This document shows positions 13,190 to 25,587 of a stretch of 64,000 nt of DNA, piece by piece. The first letter of the stretch is position 1; every line of letters starts with the position of its first letter. The stretch comes from Phoronis australis (lineage: Eukaryota > Phoronida > Phoronidae): contig NMRA01000001.1 of NCBI GenBank assembly GCA_002633005.1, positions 3,362,229 through 3,426,228 of the forward strand. Reading direction: 5' to 3'. Position numbers and translations under genes: made by a program. Under the pieces are notes generated by a model. That model worked only from the letters and a program-made list of their open reading frames with translations, made no database searches and was not told the origin of the DNA.

Positions 13190-13290
13190 ACAGTGGTGCT
13201 CCCGTTTTTTTTTTTGTTTTTTTTAGGTACACGATGTCAAGAATTCGAGCCCCCCCATATTGAAGGCTGGGTGCATGCGTGCATGCAGTA
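13190..13290 (+). repeat. Dispersed repeat, copy near 13.2 kb
   Basis: The stretch with a poly-T run, AATTCGAGCCCCCCCATA and GGCTGGGTGCATGC matches, with divergence, 35755-35850 (poly-T, AATTCGAGCTCTCCTATC, GGCTCGGTGAGTACATGC). Both lie next to G-rich or C-rich tracts. The class is unknown. Confidence 0.45.
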
Positions 13291-14799
13291 GTGGCACTTT
13301 GTGTTCTTTTACGTCTACTTTCATTAGTATCTACTAAACTCCTTGGTGTTCTAATCGTGATGAAAGGTTGTAGGCGTATTCATATATTGATGAGAGCCTT
13401 GCTGAGTTGTTCTCCCCCCGAGGCTATTAAATTTACTGTAGTACCACTCGTGTTTAAAATAGCGATCGTCCTTATATCTGCGCTGATGTTGGGGAGCAGA
13501 ACAATTCCGACTTGCAATTTCGCCGTTGTCTTCCAGATACTCACTGAAATCAAAGCCTGTGACTTCACCGTTTAAATACACTTAATATACTCATGTTATT
13601 TGTCAAATGGGATTTACACCGAGACTGCGGCCGCGGGGGGTTGCAGGCGCTGAGGCTGCATGACTCAAAAAATCACTTTTCTGGACGACAGTATCCCTTT
13701 AATCAGACAAAACTAATATCCTCGTTTATTTCCACGTCAGAATGCGTGCAATAAATCACTGGGTTATGAACTTACTTCAATGCCACCACAATCCAAATAA
13801 ATCTATGGTACTAACGGTAGCCATTTATAATAACGAAATTTACGTTAAATATTAGAAACGCACAATAACGTCTACACAATCTCTTAATGAACATTTTCTA
13901 GTATGAGGTATTGGCTATAAAGGGGCAAACTTTCATAATTTTGCAAAACTGGTTAATCCCGAATTGATTTTCGAAAGAACTTTTTTAAGACTTGGGAACA
14001 GCAAAGTGCAGTATGATTTCGAATCTTTATAACGCTCAGTGGCGGATTTAAAGTGCCAGTTCCAGGGGCCCGTCCCACTCTCGGCATGATAAAAAACGGT
14101 CCCTACATCCGGCATACCGTTTTAGAGCTTCGGTGAAGGTTTGATCTTTGAAAATTGTAATAGTTCCCCTCGCAACATCCTCGACACCGAATTCGTGCAT
14201 AAAACTTGCTCATTTAGGATTACTGAAACACAAACACAACTTCTAACTTTTCAAATATTAAACATCTCGCTTCTGTAATACAACATACGTCACGGTTGCC
14301 TATGGCGTTTCTGTAAAAATCAATTATGTTTAACCCTGTGTGTAGCGAGTTATTTAGCTGATAAAATGTAACCCTAGTACTTCATGCAGTTTTAACGATT
14401 GAGGCTATTGTGGAATCGTACTTTGGATAAAGGCCAATATTTATTTTCAATTCTTTCAAAAGAGAATGTGCTATGTACCTACTTTGATAAGAATGGAAGG
14501 TTTATATTTATTCAGTTAGGCGATATCCAATTTGGTTTATTGGTTGGTAATCGGTTATGTGCAATCTTATGGGCAAGACTACAAAACAAATTAAACCCGT
14601 AAGAACAATATATAATTTCTGAAAGTGGAAAACCTGTAGGATTTTCAACTTTATGCCAATTTGCCATCAATATGGGCTACGTGACCTCGTCTTCAGTAAA
14701 AATTAAGCGAAAACAAAGGAAATATATATATAACAAAACAACGGTATCAATAAATGAGTACATAACATCGTTTAATTTATAGTGACATTATAGACGAGA

Positions 14800-14893
14800 A
14801 ATGTAATATTCTGAGAACAGCTCCAACGCTGATTTGCGTCGGCAACACTCGCGGTCGCAGCCAAACGCCCTGCCGACTGAACTAAATCTCCCT
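14800..14893 (-). repeat. tRNA-related (SINE head-like) segment
   Basis: Read on the minus strand, TTAGTTCAGTCGGCAGGGCG is an excellent match to a tRNA D-arm / pol III A box, and it is followed by a tRNA-like anticodon region (GTTTGGCTGCGACCGCGAG). No clean B box follows, so it is not a functional tRNA. It is best read as a decayed tRNA-derived SINE or a truncated tRNA pseudogene. Confidence 0.5.
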
Positions 14894-15261
14894 CGATAAA
14901 CAGAAGAGTAATTTGAGCGTGAACGGCTTCGATTTCTGGGAATGTCTGGGAGGCAATTGCGATATGTAATAAAAACAAAAAAGCACAACAGACTTTACTG
15001 ATTACTGTTTGCAGCTCTGATCAAAGCGAGCACTGGAACTTAAAAAAGTATATGTAATGCATTCTGGGTAGAACGCAACTGTTAGGTGCCTGGATACAAC
15101 AAGCAAGGCTTTTATTTGGCTTTTCGACAACTCCACGAGCATGAAGTGTTTCACCAAACAGAGATCAATTCGAATTTTAACATAGTGTATCCAATACAAT
15201 ACATAATTTACGCACTGAGTATTTGTCAATAGTATACAGCTTTGTGTGAATTGAATAAATT

Positions 15262-15267
15262 TTTATT
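15262..15267 (-). promoter_or_regulatory. Putative poly(A) signal of the CXorf65-like gene
   Basis: AATAAA on the minus strand, about 415 bp beyond the stop codon at 15682. Confidence 0.4.
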
Positions 15268-15681
15268 TGGCATGACATTTCACCATTGAAAATTCAGCTC
15301 CGTCAATTAGATAAAAACTTGGTATAGCAGCAAACGTACACTAGCCAAAGCCACAGGCTACGCATTTAGCCCTGTCGTCTCTGGACAGTAGAATAATTCT
15401 ATGATGGTCAATTGACATCACGCAACAACAGGATAAAAATTACAAAAAAATCATTGATTGGTATTTCACTTGGTGTATCGCAAGCGCTTCCACCAATGAC
15501 AACGTGTAGATGGTGACCGCCTGCTTTCGCCCCGCGTGCTTGGCGATTACCATGGTGGCACGTGGGTCTTTGAGGATTGAGAACTGGGTGTTGCAGTGAA
15601 GGAGGCACGTGATATGTTCTCATGGCACTTAACATTATCCTGCTAAAGGCACTTCAATAACACCATCGACAAATGTTCCGG

Positions 15682-18600
15682 TCACTTTTTACCCTTGGCG
15701 GGCACTGTCCGTTTCTCACGTTTCGATTTAGAGCTGATCCGTCCTGCGGGACTGGGCGATTTGCTGTTAATTCGCTGCTTCCGCTTCTTTTGCACCTCTG
15801 CCACGTGAAGTTTGTAGTTTGGAAATAGGTCCGCCCACTGATCTAGCAGGGGAACAAATGTGTACTGAGGTGGAGGCGGCGTGGATCGGCCGTCGACGTC
15901 GTCGTCGTTTGGCAGAAGCTGTTTTTCAACTAAAATGTACGTGTTGTGGGAGGCCAGATATTTTGTAGCGTAGTCGTGTTTGTGAAGATCCAAGTCTTTA
16001 ATCAAACCTGAAAATTAATTGAGATGATAATGAATAAACGATGGCGATATTTAAACTTGAACTGAAATACACATGAGGTAAAATACAAATCAAATTACAT
16101 AATGGTGTACCCCCAAGCATTAGTGATTAGGACCGGCTCACGTGTTGCATTTGTGACCTTTGCCAAGGCAATTTTTGAAAATGGCAACCAAACTCACACC
16201 GGAACGTGTTAGTTTTGGGGTGATAATCTCACAAATCAATTGACTTGAATGCCAGATTTAGTGAAGACAGGCTCACATGTTCGTTGCTTAATTTGCTCAA
16301 TGATAAGAATTGAGACATGATCACTCGAAGTCTATTGGCGTGACAGGAGAGTTGACGCACAACCAAAGTGGCTGTCACGTAGACTCGTAATAGTAACAAA
16401 ACAAGTTGACAACATGCCGTTGTATATTCATTACTTTCATTTGACAAATTGTGACATGGGATGCATTTGCAGTGTCGCATTTCGTCACGCTTCGTGCCGA
16501 TCCCTATTTTCGAAGGTCGGACACAAAGACTCTTAAATCGCCTTTCAACCAAACACAATACTATCCGTCGATACTATCTGTGAAAGAAGTCATATATACA
16601 TGTCATCACTTAGCGCTCGTGCGGCATCCCGTAGTAAATTTGCGTCATTGTTGTCAATTGAGACACAAGGACAAAAGTATACAGAATGTGGTCTACACTA
16701 CAACTCGTTTACAATATGGACGCAAACTTTGATTAGCATTTTTCCTGTATGCATGAAAATCTGTGACCTGTGATATGATACACGACCTAAAAAGTGCTTA
16801 GAGCTTAGTCAAATATAATCTTGAATCTTGGATCAGCGGACCTATCTAAAACAAACTTTTACCCCAAGGTGATCAGGAACAATTGACGTTTACACAGGGT
16901 GCCAGAGCAATTTGCGCCTAGAACAACGTGTACACAAATTCAGAGTAATGTGAACGAGGTGCTGCAGGCTCACTTGGAAATGACTTTCGGGGACAAAAAT
17001 GCAGACCATATCCCGCACTCTAATAACAATTTAACAATGGCACTTAGTACAAGAGATCCAAAAATTCGTTAGTCATCTCTAGTACTGGCCCTTTGTACGA
17101 GAGATCATTTTCACTGCGGGTGTTGAGGTTTGCAACTTGCCTGACAAAAGATGACCGGTCAATATACTAGTCACCAAGTGACCTTCTTGGATTGTGATCT
17201 GCTAGGGTAATGCCAGGACCCTACAAAAACGTCCACATTTGAAACATCATAGCCCAGAAATGACTGATGGGATTTATACGCACCGTTCTTCAAACCGCTG
17301 CAAGGAAACGGTTTTAGAATGTTTCACGTTTGCATGAAATGTTATCAAAATATTACTTTTATGAAAAAAATGAAAAGTTTCATATAACGAAAACGAAATT
17401 ATATTTTAGAAAACTGTAACAGCGCTTTTCAGATTTCATCTTGAACACGTATATTAAATAAAGTTTGGCCATGTTACCAATACCGTTGTTTCGCTATGAA
17501 TGTATTTTTTTGTCAAGTTAAATTTTAATAACAAGTAAAAACATGGCCGCATGGCCGATCTACTATCAGAAACTATAAAATTTTACACAGTTAAAGTTCT
17601 ACAGGTTTCGTGCGGATTTTTGAATAAATGCAAAGACCTGTCGGTATGGTGCCACAAGTATTCACCGTTGTTACGCCCGAGGGGTACTCTCATGGAAGAG
17701 GTATACGGGACATGCTGTTCAGAAGTGAGACTTTACGACCAGTATTTCTACGAGAGGGTGACTTTTCTAACAGAATTCCGTCAAAATTAAATGTTCTACG
17801 ATAGGGTTCACTTTCGGAGCTCAAAACTCTTCTAAAGGTTCTATTTTCCAGCGGACTGCAGCCGTTTTCAATATTATTGACATTTTATAAAGTGTTCTTG
17901 TTCTTGCGCGTTGAATAGGGGCAGAACGATGATCGTTTCAGAAATAAAAGTACGCCATGGTTAAGCACATTTCTACGTGCACAAAGGTACTCGTTTAAAA
18001 ACCCTTTGGTGCTTCGTTCAGACTTACGTGTGCGTGCATAACACATTACCTGACCGTTGAGTGATTAGCATGATGTCGCAAACCGCCCTTATCTATGTCC
18101 GCTTTACTAAAGTATGTCATTATCGTTCCAGACAACGGAAACATTCAGAAGTTAAAAACGCATTCAAATACTACAGACGAACGAGCTCCGTTGATGCCAC
18201 ATTGAGAACAAAATACAATATCGTAATTAGATTCTTTTGAAAAGTCACCAAGTCATTAGTTACAGTCATCACTGGTATTCGTTCTTGAGGTCTACATAAA
18301 ACAGAAATTACCAATCTTGAGGATGTTGCAAATAAAGAATTCAATTCACTGGAAATTGACAGGAGCCCTGAGCACTGCAGGTAAAGCGACGGCCTCTATT
18401 ATAGACATAATATTATTAAAATGGTTTTGAGTCACGACTGGACGCATGTAAAATAGCGTTGAAGAGTACGTACAAATCCCGGGGCAATAATCTTTTAATG
18501 GGTTTCAACTGCCGTTCGCTCCTGTGAATTGATGTATTCGACTTGTGTCATCTTATTATAATAACAGTGTTTGTATTTAGGACTACAGACAAACGAGTCT

Positions 18601-21600
18601 AGGTCGGGAATTTCTCAATCATGCAACAAATGTCCTTATATCATACTACCACCGAGACGGCTCCTTCCAGGGCCCGTAAAATCGGCGATGTATTGATTAC
18701 TTCCTGTCTAATTAACAATTTCCATACATCTGAATATTCCACAGCAGTGATCAACAATCTGCCTTTCCGAGTTCGAGAAATCACTTAAAGAAAGTTTATA
18801 GGGACTTGTGATGGTTTTGTCTAAGCATCGATTTAACGGTAAGACTCAATCCGTAGATGACTGGACATTATAGGGTCTTACATGCAAGTCTGTGTACTTA
18901 GCCAGATATATGGCAAACTGCAGATTTTATTTCTCAAAATGTCACGCACTCCTGGTAATAATAATGCCTTGTGCGTCTAACACAGATATTTGTCTTATGA
19001 CAACTTCTTGGTGTCAGAATTGCAACTTGAAAAATGAAATAACACACGTTAGCCTTCGTCACAATGATGAATTACCATTAGGATCCGACATGAGATATCA
19101 ACTAGCTTAGCACATTTGCATGAGAAGAAGCTGGGCTGTGTTCCATACACCAAGTATCTTGAGAGAAAAGTGAGATAGCTGAAGTCATCACGAGGTATTC
19201 CTCAGGATTACAATGGAGACACGTGATCACTCTTAAGATTTTCCAGTGAGTATCTTCACGGGTGAGGAACAACATGACCGCCCGTCCTCTTACATCGGAC
19301 CGCCTCACCCAAAACAGGACCTCCGGGGATCAAATGGGACCGTCGCACCAGAAAATGGGACTGACGCACCTAAAAACATGACCGCCTCACCACAAAACAG
19401 GACCGCCGGGGACTGAACATGAGCGCCGGACAATATGCGGTTTCAATCCCCGCCGGACAATATGCGGTTTCAATCCCCGGCGGTCATGTTCAGTNNNNNN
19501 NNNNNNNNNNNNNNNNNNNNNNNNNNNNNNNNNNNNNNNNNNNNNNNNNNNNNNNNNNNNNNNNNNNNNNNNNNNNNNNNNNNNNNNNNNNNNNNNNNNN
19601 NNNNNNNNNNNNNNNNNNNNNNNNNNNNNNNNNNNNNNNNNNNNNNNNNNNNNNNNNNNNNNNNNNNNNNNNNNNNNNNNNNNNNNNNNNNNNNNNNNNN
19701 NNNNNNNNNNNNNNNNNNNNNNNNNNNNNNNNNNNNNNNNNNNNNNNNNNNNNNNNNNNNNNNNNNNNNNNNNNNNNNNNNNNNNNNNNNNNNNNNNNNN
19801 NNNNNNNNNNNNNNNNNNNNNNNNNNNNNNNNNNNNNNNNNNNNNNNNNNNNNNNNNNNNNNNNNNNNNNNNNNNNNNNNNNNNNNNNNNNNNNNNNNNN
19901 NNNNNNNNNNNNNNNNNNNNNNNNNNNNNNNNNNNNNNNNNNNNNNNNNNNNNNNNNNNNNNNNNNNACCGTTCTTCAAACCGCTGCAAGGAAACGGTTT
20001 TAGAATGTTTCACGTTTGCATGAAATGTTATCAAAATATTACTTTTATGAAAAAAATGAAAAGTTTCATATAACGAAAACGAAATTATATTTTAGAAAAC
20101 TGTAACAGCTCTTTTCAGATTTCATCTTGAACACGTATATTAAATAAAATTTGGCCATGTTACCAATACCGTTGTTTCGCTATGAATGTATTTTTATTTT
20201 TGTCAAGTTAAATTTTAATAAAAACATGGCCGCGTGGCCCAATTTGTGACAGACTGGCATAAAATAAAAAATCTACAACCGATCTACCATCAGAAACTAT
20301 AAACTTTTACACAGTTAAAATTCTACAGGTTTCATGTACATTTTTTAATAAATGTAAAGACCTGTCGATATGGTGCCTCAAGTATTCACCGCTGTTACGC
20401 CCGAGGGGTACTCCCATGGAAGAGGTATACGGGACATGCTGTTCAGAAGTGAGACTTAACGACCAGTATTTCTACGAGAGGGTGACTTTTCTAACAGAAT
20501 TCCGTCAAAATTAAATGTTCTACGATAGGGTTCACTTTCGGAGCTCGACACTCTTCTAAAGGTTCTATTTTCCAGCGGACTGCAGCCGTTTTCAATATTA
20601 TTGACATTTTATAAAGTGTTCTTGTTCTTGCGCGTTGAATAGGAGCAGAACGATGATCGTTTCAGAAATAAAAGTACGCCATGGTTAAGCACATTTCTAC
20701 GTGCACAAAGGTACTCGTTTAAAAACCCTTTGGTGCTTCGTTCAGACTTACGTGTGCGTGCATAACACATTACCTGACCGTTGAGCGATTAGCATGATGT
20801 CGCAAACCGCCCTTATCTATGTTCGCTTTACTAAAGTATGTCATTATCGTTCCAGACATCGGAAACATTCAGAAGTTAAAAACGCATTCAAATACTACAG
20901 ACGAACGAGCTCCGTTGATGCCACATTGAGAACAAAATACAATATCGTAATTAGATTCTTTTGAAAAGTCACCAAGTCATTAGTAACAGCCATCACTGGT
21001 ATTCGTTCTTGAGGTCTACATAAAACAGAAATTACCAATCTTGAGGATGTTGCAAATAAAGAATTCAATTCATTGGAAATTGACAGGAGCCCTGAGCACT
21101 GCAGGTAAAGCGACGGCCTCTATTATAGACATTATATTATTAAAATGGTTTTGAGTCATGACTGAACGCGTATAAAATAGCGTTGAAGAGTACGTAGAAA
21201 TCCCGGGGCATTAATCTTTTAATGGGTTTCAACTGCCGTTTGCTCCTGTGAATTGATGTATTCGACTTGTTGCTCCTGTGAATTGATGTATTCGACTTGT
21301 GTCATCTTATTATCATAACAGTGTTTGTATTTAGGACTACAGACAAACGAGTCTAGGTCGGGAATTTCTCAATCATGCAACAAATGTCTATATCGTACTA
21401 CCACCGAGACGGCTCCTTCCAGCGCCCGTAAAATCGGCGATGTATTGATTACTTCCTGTCTAATCAACAATTTCCATACATCTGAATATTCCTCAGCAGT
21501 GATCAACAATCTGCCTTTCCGAGTTCGACAAATCACTTAAAGAAAGTTTATAGGGACTTGTGCTGGTTTTGTCTAGGCATCGATTTAACGCTAAGACTCA

Positions 21601-24600
21601 ATCCGTATATGACAGGACATTATAGGGTCTTACATGCAAGTCTGTGTACTTAGCCAGATATATGGCAAACTGTACATTTTATTTTTCAAAATGTCACGCA
21701 TTCCTGGTAATAACGATGCCTTGTGCGTCTAACACAGATATTTGTCTTATGACAACTTCTTGGTGTCAGAATTGCAACTTGCAAAATGAAATAAGACACG
21801 TTAGTCTTCGTCACAATGATGAATTAACGTTAGGATCCGACATGAGATATCAACTAGCTTGGCACATTTGCATGTGAAGAAGCTGGGCTGTGTTCCATAC
21901 ACCAAGTATCTTGAGAGAAAAGTGAGATAGCTGAAGTCATCACGAGGTATTCCTCAGGATTACAATGGAGACACGTGATCACTCTTAAGATTTTCCAGCG
22001 AATATCTTGGGTCTACGGAACGCAGCCTACAAGACAAGCGCTTGCCAAATGTGCTGCATTGTGGATAAATACGTTAGAATAAAAGTGGTGCTGTGCTATT
22101 TCAGGACGGACCTATTGTGTCTGGTCTCAAAAAACAAACTACCACTTTTTTCCAAACTTTGAAATCACTTCCAGTTTGACTAAGAGACAAATAATACTGA
22201 GATTAACATCATAACGATGACTGATCTAAATAATTTTTTTGTGATGGAAGGTGGGTTTATAGCTGATTTATAGTTGACATGACACTGAGGTACTTGAAAA
22301 GGATTATAACTTTCATGGATCAATACAGTGATTAGAGAAACGTAGACGAATGAGAACGCTGGTACTTTTATGAATGTATCAAACCGATATTTCAAAAGGT
22401 CCGTCCATCAAGGGTACCTAATCAAAGGATGGGAATTTTGTTTTGTATGCGTTTCTAATATGCCCCCACCCCTCAAATTTGTTCAATGTTTAACTCCCTA
22501 AACAGGCAAACAAAAAAAATTAAGAAAAAACACACACACTGGTAAGCGCCATCGTCTTTGTCATTAGACTAACTACTTATGACCACATCTTTTGGCAAGT
22601 TGTCTCAGTAACGGAATTACGGAATTCATTTTACCAGACAAAAATAATGCTTTGTCACTCAGTTGCCATTACTACAGAATAAGTTAACACTTGGTGATTG
22701 GATCTACCAGCAATTCTGTAGTTTTCTATTATGAATGTGGTACCAACAAATCACATTTCTATTAACTAGTGACGTTAACAACAGCATAGAACGCCTTCGT
22801 TTTCGCCACAGTGTTCCACATTCTGTCCTGAACAGCCTCTCTCAGTATCGATTGAACTGTTTATGTCCCACTGGGAGTCAAGTTTCAATGCATCAATTGA
22901 CAATGTTTAGTACAAAACAAGTTATTTGTCAGGCAACAGTTTAGACTTGAAGAGAGGTCGTGCTGACAAAATAGGTAATGCGCTAATGACCTTCCACTTA
23001 TTGTCTGTCCAACACCCACGAAGAGATTAGATTAGTTTACATCTCAAATGCCAACTTTCTTTCATTCCTAACTGTGTAACTCAGCACCTAATCATTTTTC
23101 AATATCGACCTTTCAAACCAAACCGTCTAGATCGCTGTTTTAAACCTTAGTATCGTTGCTGCGTCAAACTCGACTGGACATCATCAATAAAACAGCACTA
23201 TAGTTTTATCTTCAAACTGGCAATTACACAACTTATGCTAGAAACTCGTCACTCGTGGGTAGAGACCCCAGCTTGCATCTGAACGAAATTGCGATGTTTG
23301 ATATGCAAGGAGTTTGTCATGAAGAACGGACGATTTTTTGTACATTGTAGCTACAAGAGTTTCATTTACTCATCTCACACGCTGTAGTTTAGAGTTTTTA
23401 AACAAGTTGAAACAATAAAACATTTAAAACTTTTGATTTTACATCTCAACATCGTAGACACTCCTTTCCCTGGGAAACGTTGAGAAGCTTTTTATAGAGG
23501 ATCTGAGGTCCTGGTTCAAGTAAACACAATCAGTCATAGAAGGGAATCTTGCACTCTCATATCTTAGATTGACAAGACTGTTACCTAGCAAAAGTTGATC
23601 TAGGAAAATTTATCTCTGATTAATTCGTCGTACAGTTGAGCATAAAATCTAAACCGGCTACGGAATCGCTGGCCGCGTCTCAACTGCTTGAAATACGGCT
23701 ACGGGCTACCTCGTTTCAACCCTGTCGGTCCATCACTAAATATGCCCGCATGCAAGCTCCGAATGTTGGCTTGTCATGGCCCGTCATCTAAGGTCTCCAA
23801 GAATAACGAATACCTATTTATTTTCAATCCCAGAAATTCCTTCTAATTTGTGTAAGGGAGAAGATGAGACCGATCTTATATCAGTAACTGGTCTGAATCA
23901 AAAGTTCCGGCGCTTCTTGGACTCGGAACGCGGGACTGTAGCAGGTTTAACTCAAGTGAAAACTCATGACTTTCAAGTGTACATTTTGACTTGAATGAGT
24001 TCAGAGTCTTCAGACTGCAGTTGAACGGGTTCAGTCAAAGGTATCACACAGTAAAAGTTGCAAGCAGTTAGCCCAAGCCCAGATAGCAGTATATTACGAT
24101 AACATTGTTCTATAGTCAAATTCAGTCCTTAGAAACTATGATAAACTTTATAATTTATACTCCTATGTATTGAACTATGGATTTTGTACGTATCCACAAT
24201 GACTGCATTTTAAGCAGAGGTTTGATCCCGTTTTTTCAAGTCATTGCAAGGACCCCGCGTATAGTAAAATCACTATCTTTGAAGCTAACACAAATAAATA
24301 TTCCCCTCTTATTCGACCGTACTTACTGAAGATTCAAAATCAAATATAGCATCCCAGGCTCGCATACGCATTCAAATCACATCGTCGTGCAGTGGCGGTT
24401 ACACGGCTTATGTGTAGAAATACCACCCTAGAGTTAATCGCATTATGTATTTACCTGGAGCAGCAGTAGTTACATATCCCAAGACCTAGCAACCTCAGGG
24501 CTCGGGAACACTAGAGTACCGACTGAAACCAATAATGTTCACAAACCCATAAAACGAACGGTGTGCCTACAAATGTCCGAGTCTATGGTAACGTAGAATG

Positions 24601-24775
24601 ACAAAATGTTTACTGCTAACAACGTCAACTCACCTGTTTCATCAGACAAATCTATAGTAACATCACTGCCTTCGTAGCCCGTCCTTCGTTTAATACTTGT
24701 CAGTAAGTTTATCACCGCACAGCTAGGATTACAGAGCAGCGACTCGTTTTGTCCGTATTTCACAACAATATACAT
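15682..24775 (-). CDS. CXorf65/C22orf15-like small protein, two exons
   Basis: Exon 1 runs 24775-24634 (ATG at 24775-24773, donor CAG|GTGAGT); exon 2 runs 16007-15682 (acceptor TTTTCAG, stop TGA at 15684-15682). The phase-1 junction rebuilds a glycine and gives 155 aa. The first ~80 residues (start MYIVVKYGQNESLLCNPSCA, then IDLSDETG at 41-48, LHKHDYATKYLASHNTYILV) match the pattern I recall for human CXorf65 and its relative C22orf15: a short beta-rich start, an internal DETG, then a YASKFL-A-RNTY-like motif. The C-terminal 70 residues are family-variable: an acidic DDD patch, PPPP, then a strongly basic Lys/Arg/Ser tail (from about residue 118) ending KGKK. The molecular function of the family is not established. 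The 8.6 kb intron contains the 473-N gap and two copies of a 2 kb block, so its true size is uncertain. The gene is convergent with CDIN1. Confidence 0.85.
17282..19256 (+). repeat. 2 kb duplicated block, copy A
   Basis: This 1975 bp stretch is a few percent diverged from 19968-22008. Both begin ACCGTTCTTCAAACCGCTGC and end around TTTTCCAG. No conserved coding potential is seen: the small open frames are not kept between the copies. It lies within the CXorf65-like intron. Confidence 0.85.
19272..19494 (+). repeat. GC-rich degenerate minisatellite abutting the gap
   Basis: Imperfect units of roughly 20-26 bp built on AACAGGACCGCC / AATGGGACCGTCGCACC / AACATGACCGCCTCACC. They end in two exact copies of GCCGGACAATATGCGGTTTC with flanks, then an inverted copy of the unit (GGCGGTCATGTTCAGT against ACTGAACATGAGCGCC). 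The array runs into the N run and probably caused the gap. Confidence 0.75.
19495..19967. other. Assembly gap (473 N)
   Basis: Run of N. It has a repeat array on its left and, on its right, the start of the second copy of a 2 kb block. Confidence 1.
19968..22008 (+). repeat. 2 kb duplicated block, copy B
   Basis: About 2041 bp, homologous to 17282-19256. It starts at the first base after the gap. Differences from copy A are scattered substitutions, an insertion of about 40 bp near 20240-20279, and a 30 bp tandem duplication at 21241-21300. The position against the gap suggests an alternative haplotype. Confidence 0.85.
21241..21300 (+). repeat. 30 bp exact tandem duplication
   Basis: The unit TGCTCCTGTGAATTGATGTA plus TTCGACTTGT occurs twice in succession. 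The corresponding place in copy A (about 18519-18548) has a single unit. Confidence 0.9.
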
Positions 24776-25528
24776 ATTCTGTTGAAGTCCTCAGATGTGA
24801 GGCTCTAGGCACAAATTATAAATTACACACCAAAACAAACGCCGACAGTTCCATCAAACGCGTGTCAATATACGGTTACTCGGTTAGTCTGTACCTGTAA
24901 AGTCCCGCAAAACGCAAAGACCTCGTTTCGGTTTACATATTTGCCTTTACAATCACAACTTCTCATAATACCCCCGTTTCTATTGGAGAGATCATAATAC
25001 CCCTGAATGTACGTATTTGTATGAAGTCCTATTCACCGCAGTAGCCGGGTCGTGATTGGTCACCAATGTTTACTTACACAGCCATAGATAAACTTTGTAA
25101 GTTCAATACACACGTCAAGAGTAAACATTAAACTGAACTATTATTTAATTTTAATCGAGTTTACAACTCTGGACGTCACTGCCACCTATAGGAAGAAAGG
25201 GGAACGAACGCTGTTTACGATCCCGGTCACATTGAATAGCTCAGGAAACAGATCATTAATCAATTCGTACCGATAATAGTGCTCTTTTTAAAACAATAAT
25301 GGCGCAGTTCTGCTTTATCTCGTTTTCAATTGATTGCTCTGAAAGTCACGTGCTCAGCAAGCACGTTGTACACGTTTTGACTGTTAACTTCTCCAATACA
25401 CATTCCAGAAAACAGAAATCCCTTGTACGTCAAACCGTCTCGCCGTATGTTAACTGTTTTAACAGCACCCATTTGTTCTATGGTATCACCTAATGATATT
25501 AATTCTAAAAAATCCTCTTAAGTAAAAT

Positions 25529-25530
<2 letters not shown>

Positions 25531-25585
<55 letters not shown>
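25531..25585. repeat. (CA)n microsatellite
   Basis: About 27 near-uninterrupted AC dinucleotides, followed by a degraded ACACATGCATACACACATAC tail. Confidence 0.95.

Positions 25586-25587
<2 letters not shown>

Larger units (their letters stand above)
10300..15261. other. Intergenic sequence between convergent CDIN1 and the CXorf65-like gene
   Basis: No gene is recognised in this stretch, which separates the 3' ends of two convergently oriented genes. The longest open frames (about 75-100 codons around 13279-13581 and 14399-14602) occur on several frames at once and show no family motif. It contains a GC-rich dispersed repeat at 13190-13290, a sequence starting CAGTGGCGGATTTA near 14038 that resembles the ends of other short elements in this window, and a tRNA-like segment on the minus strand at 14800-14893. 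Confidence 0.5.

Noticed and set aside
17551-17790. 79-codon frame in copy A (start MADLLSETIKFYTVKV)
   Set aside because: The matching region of copy B (near 20280-20512) has substitutions and stops without any frame preservation, so selection on a protein is not supported.
19387-20073. Long open frames running across the N gap on both strands
   Set aside because: They exist only because N codons are not stops. The real flanking sequence is a minisatellite and a non-coding duplicated block.
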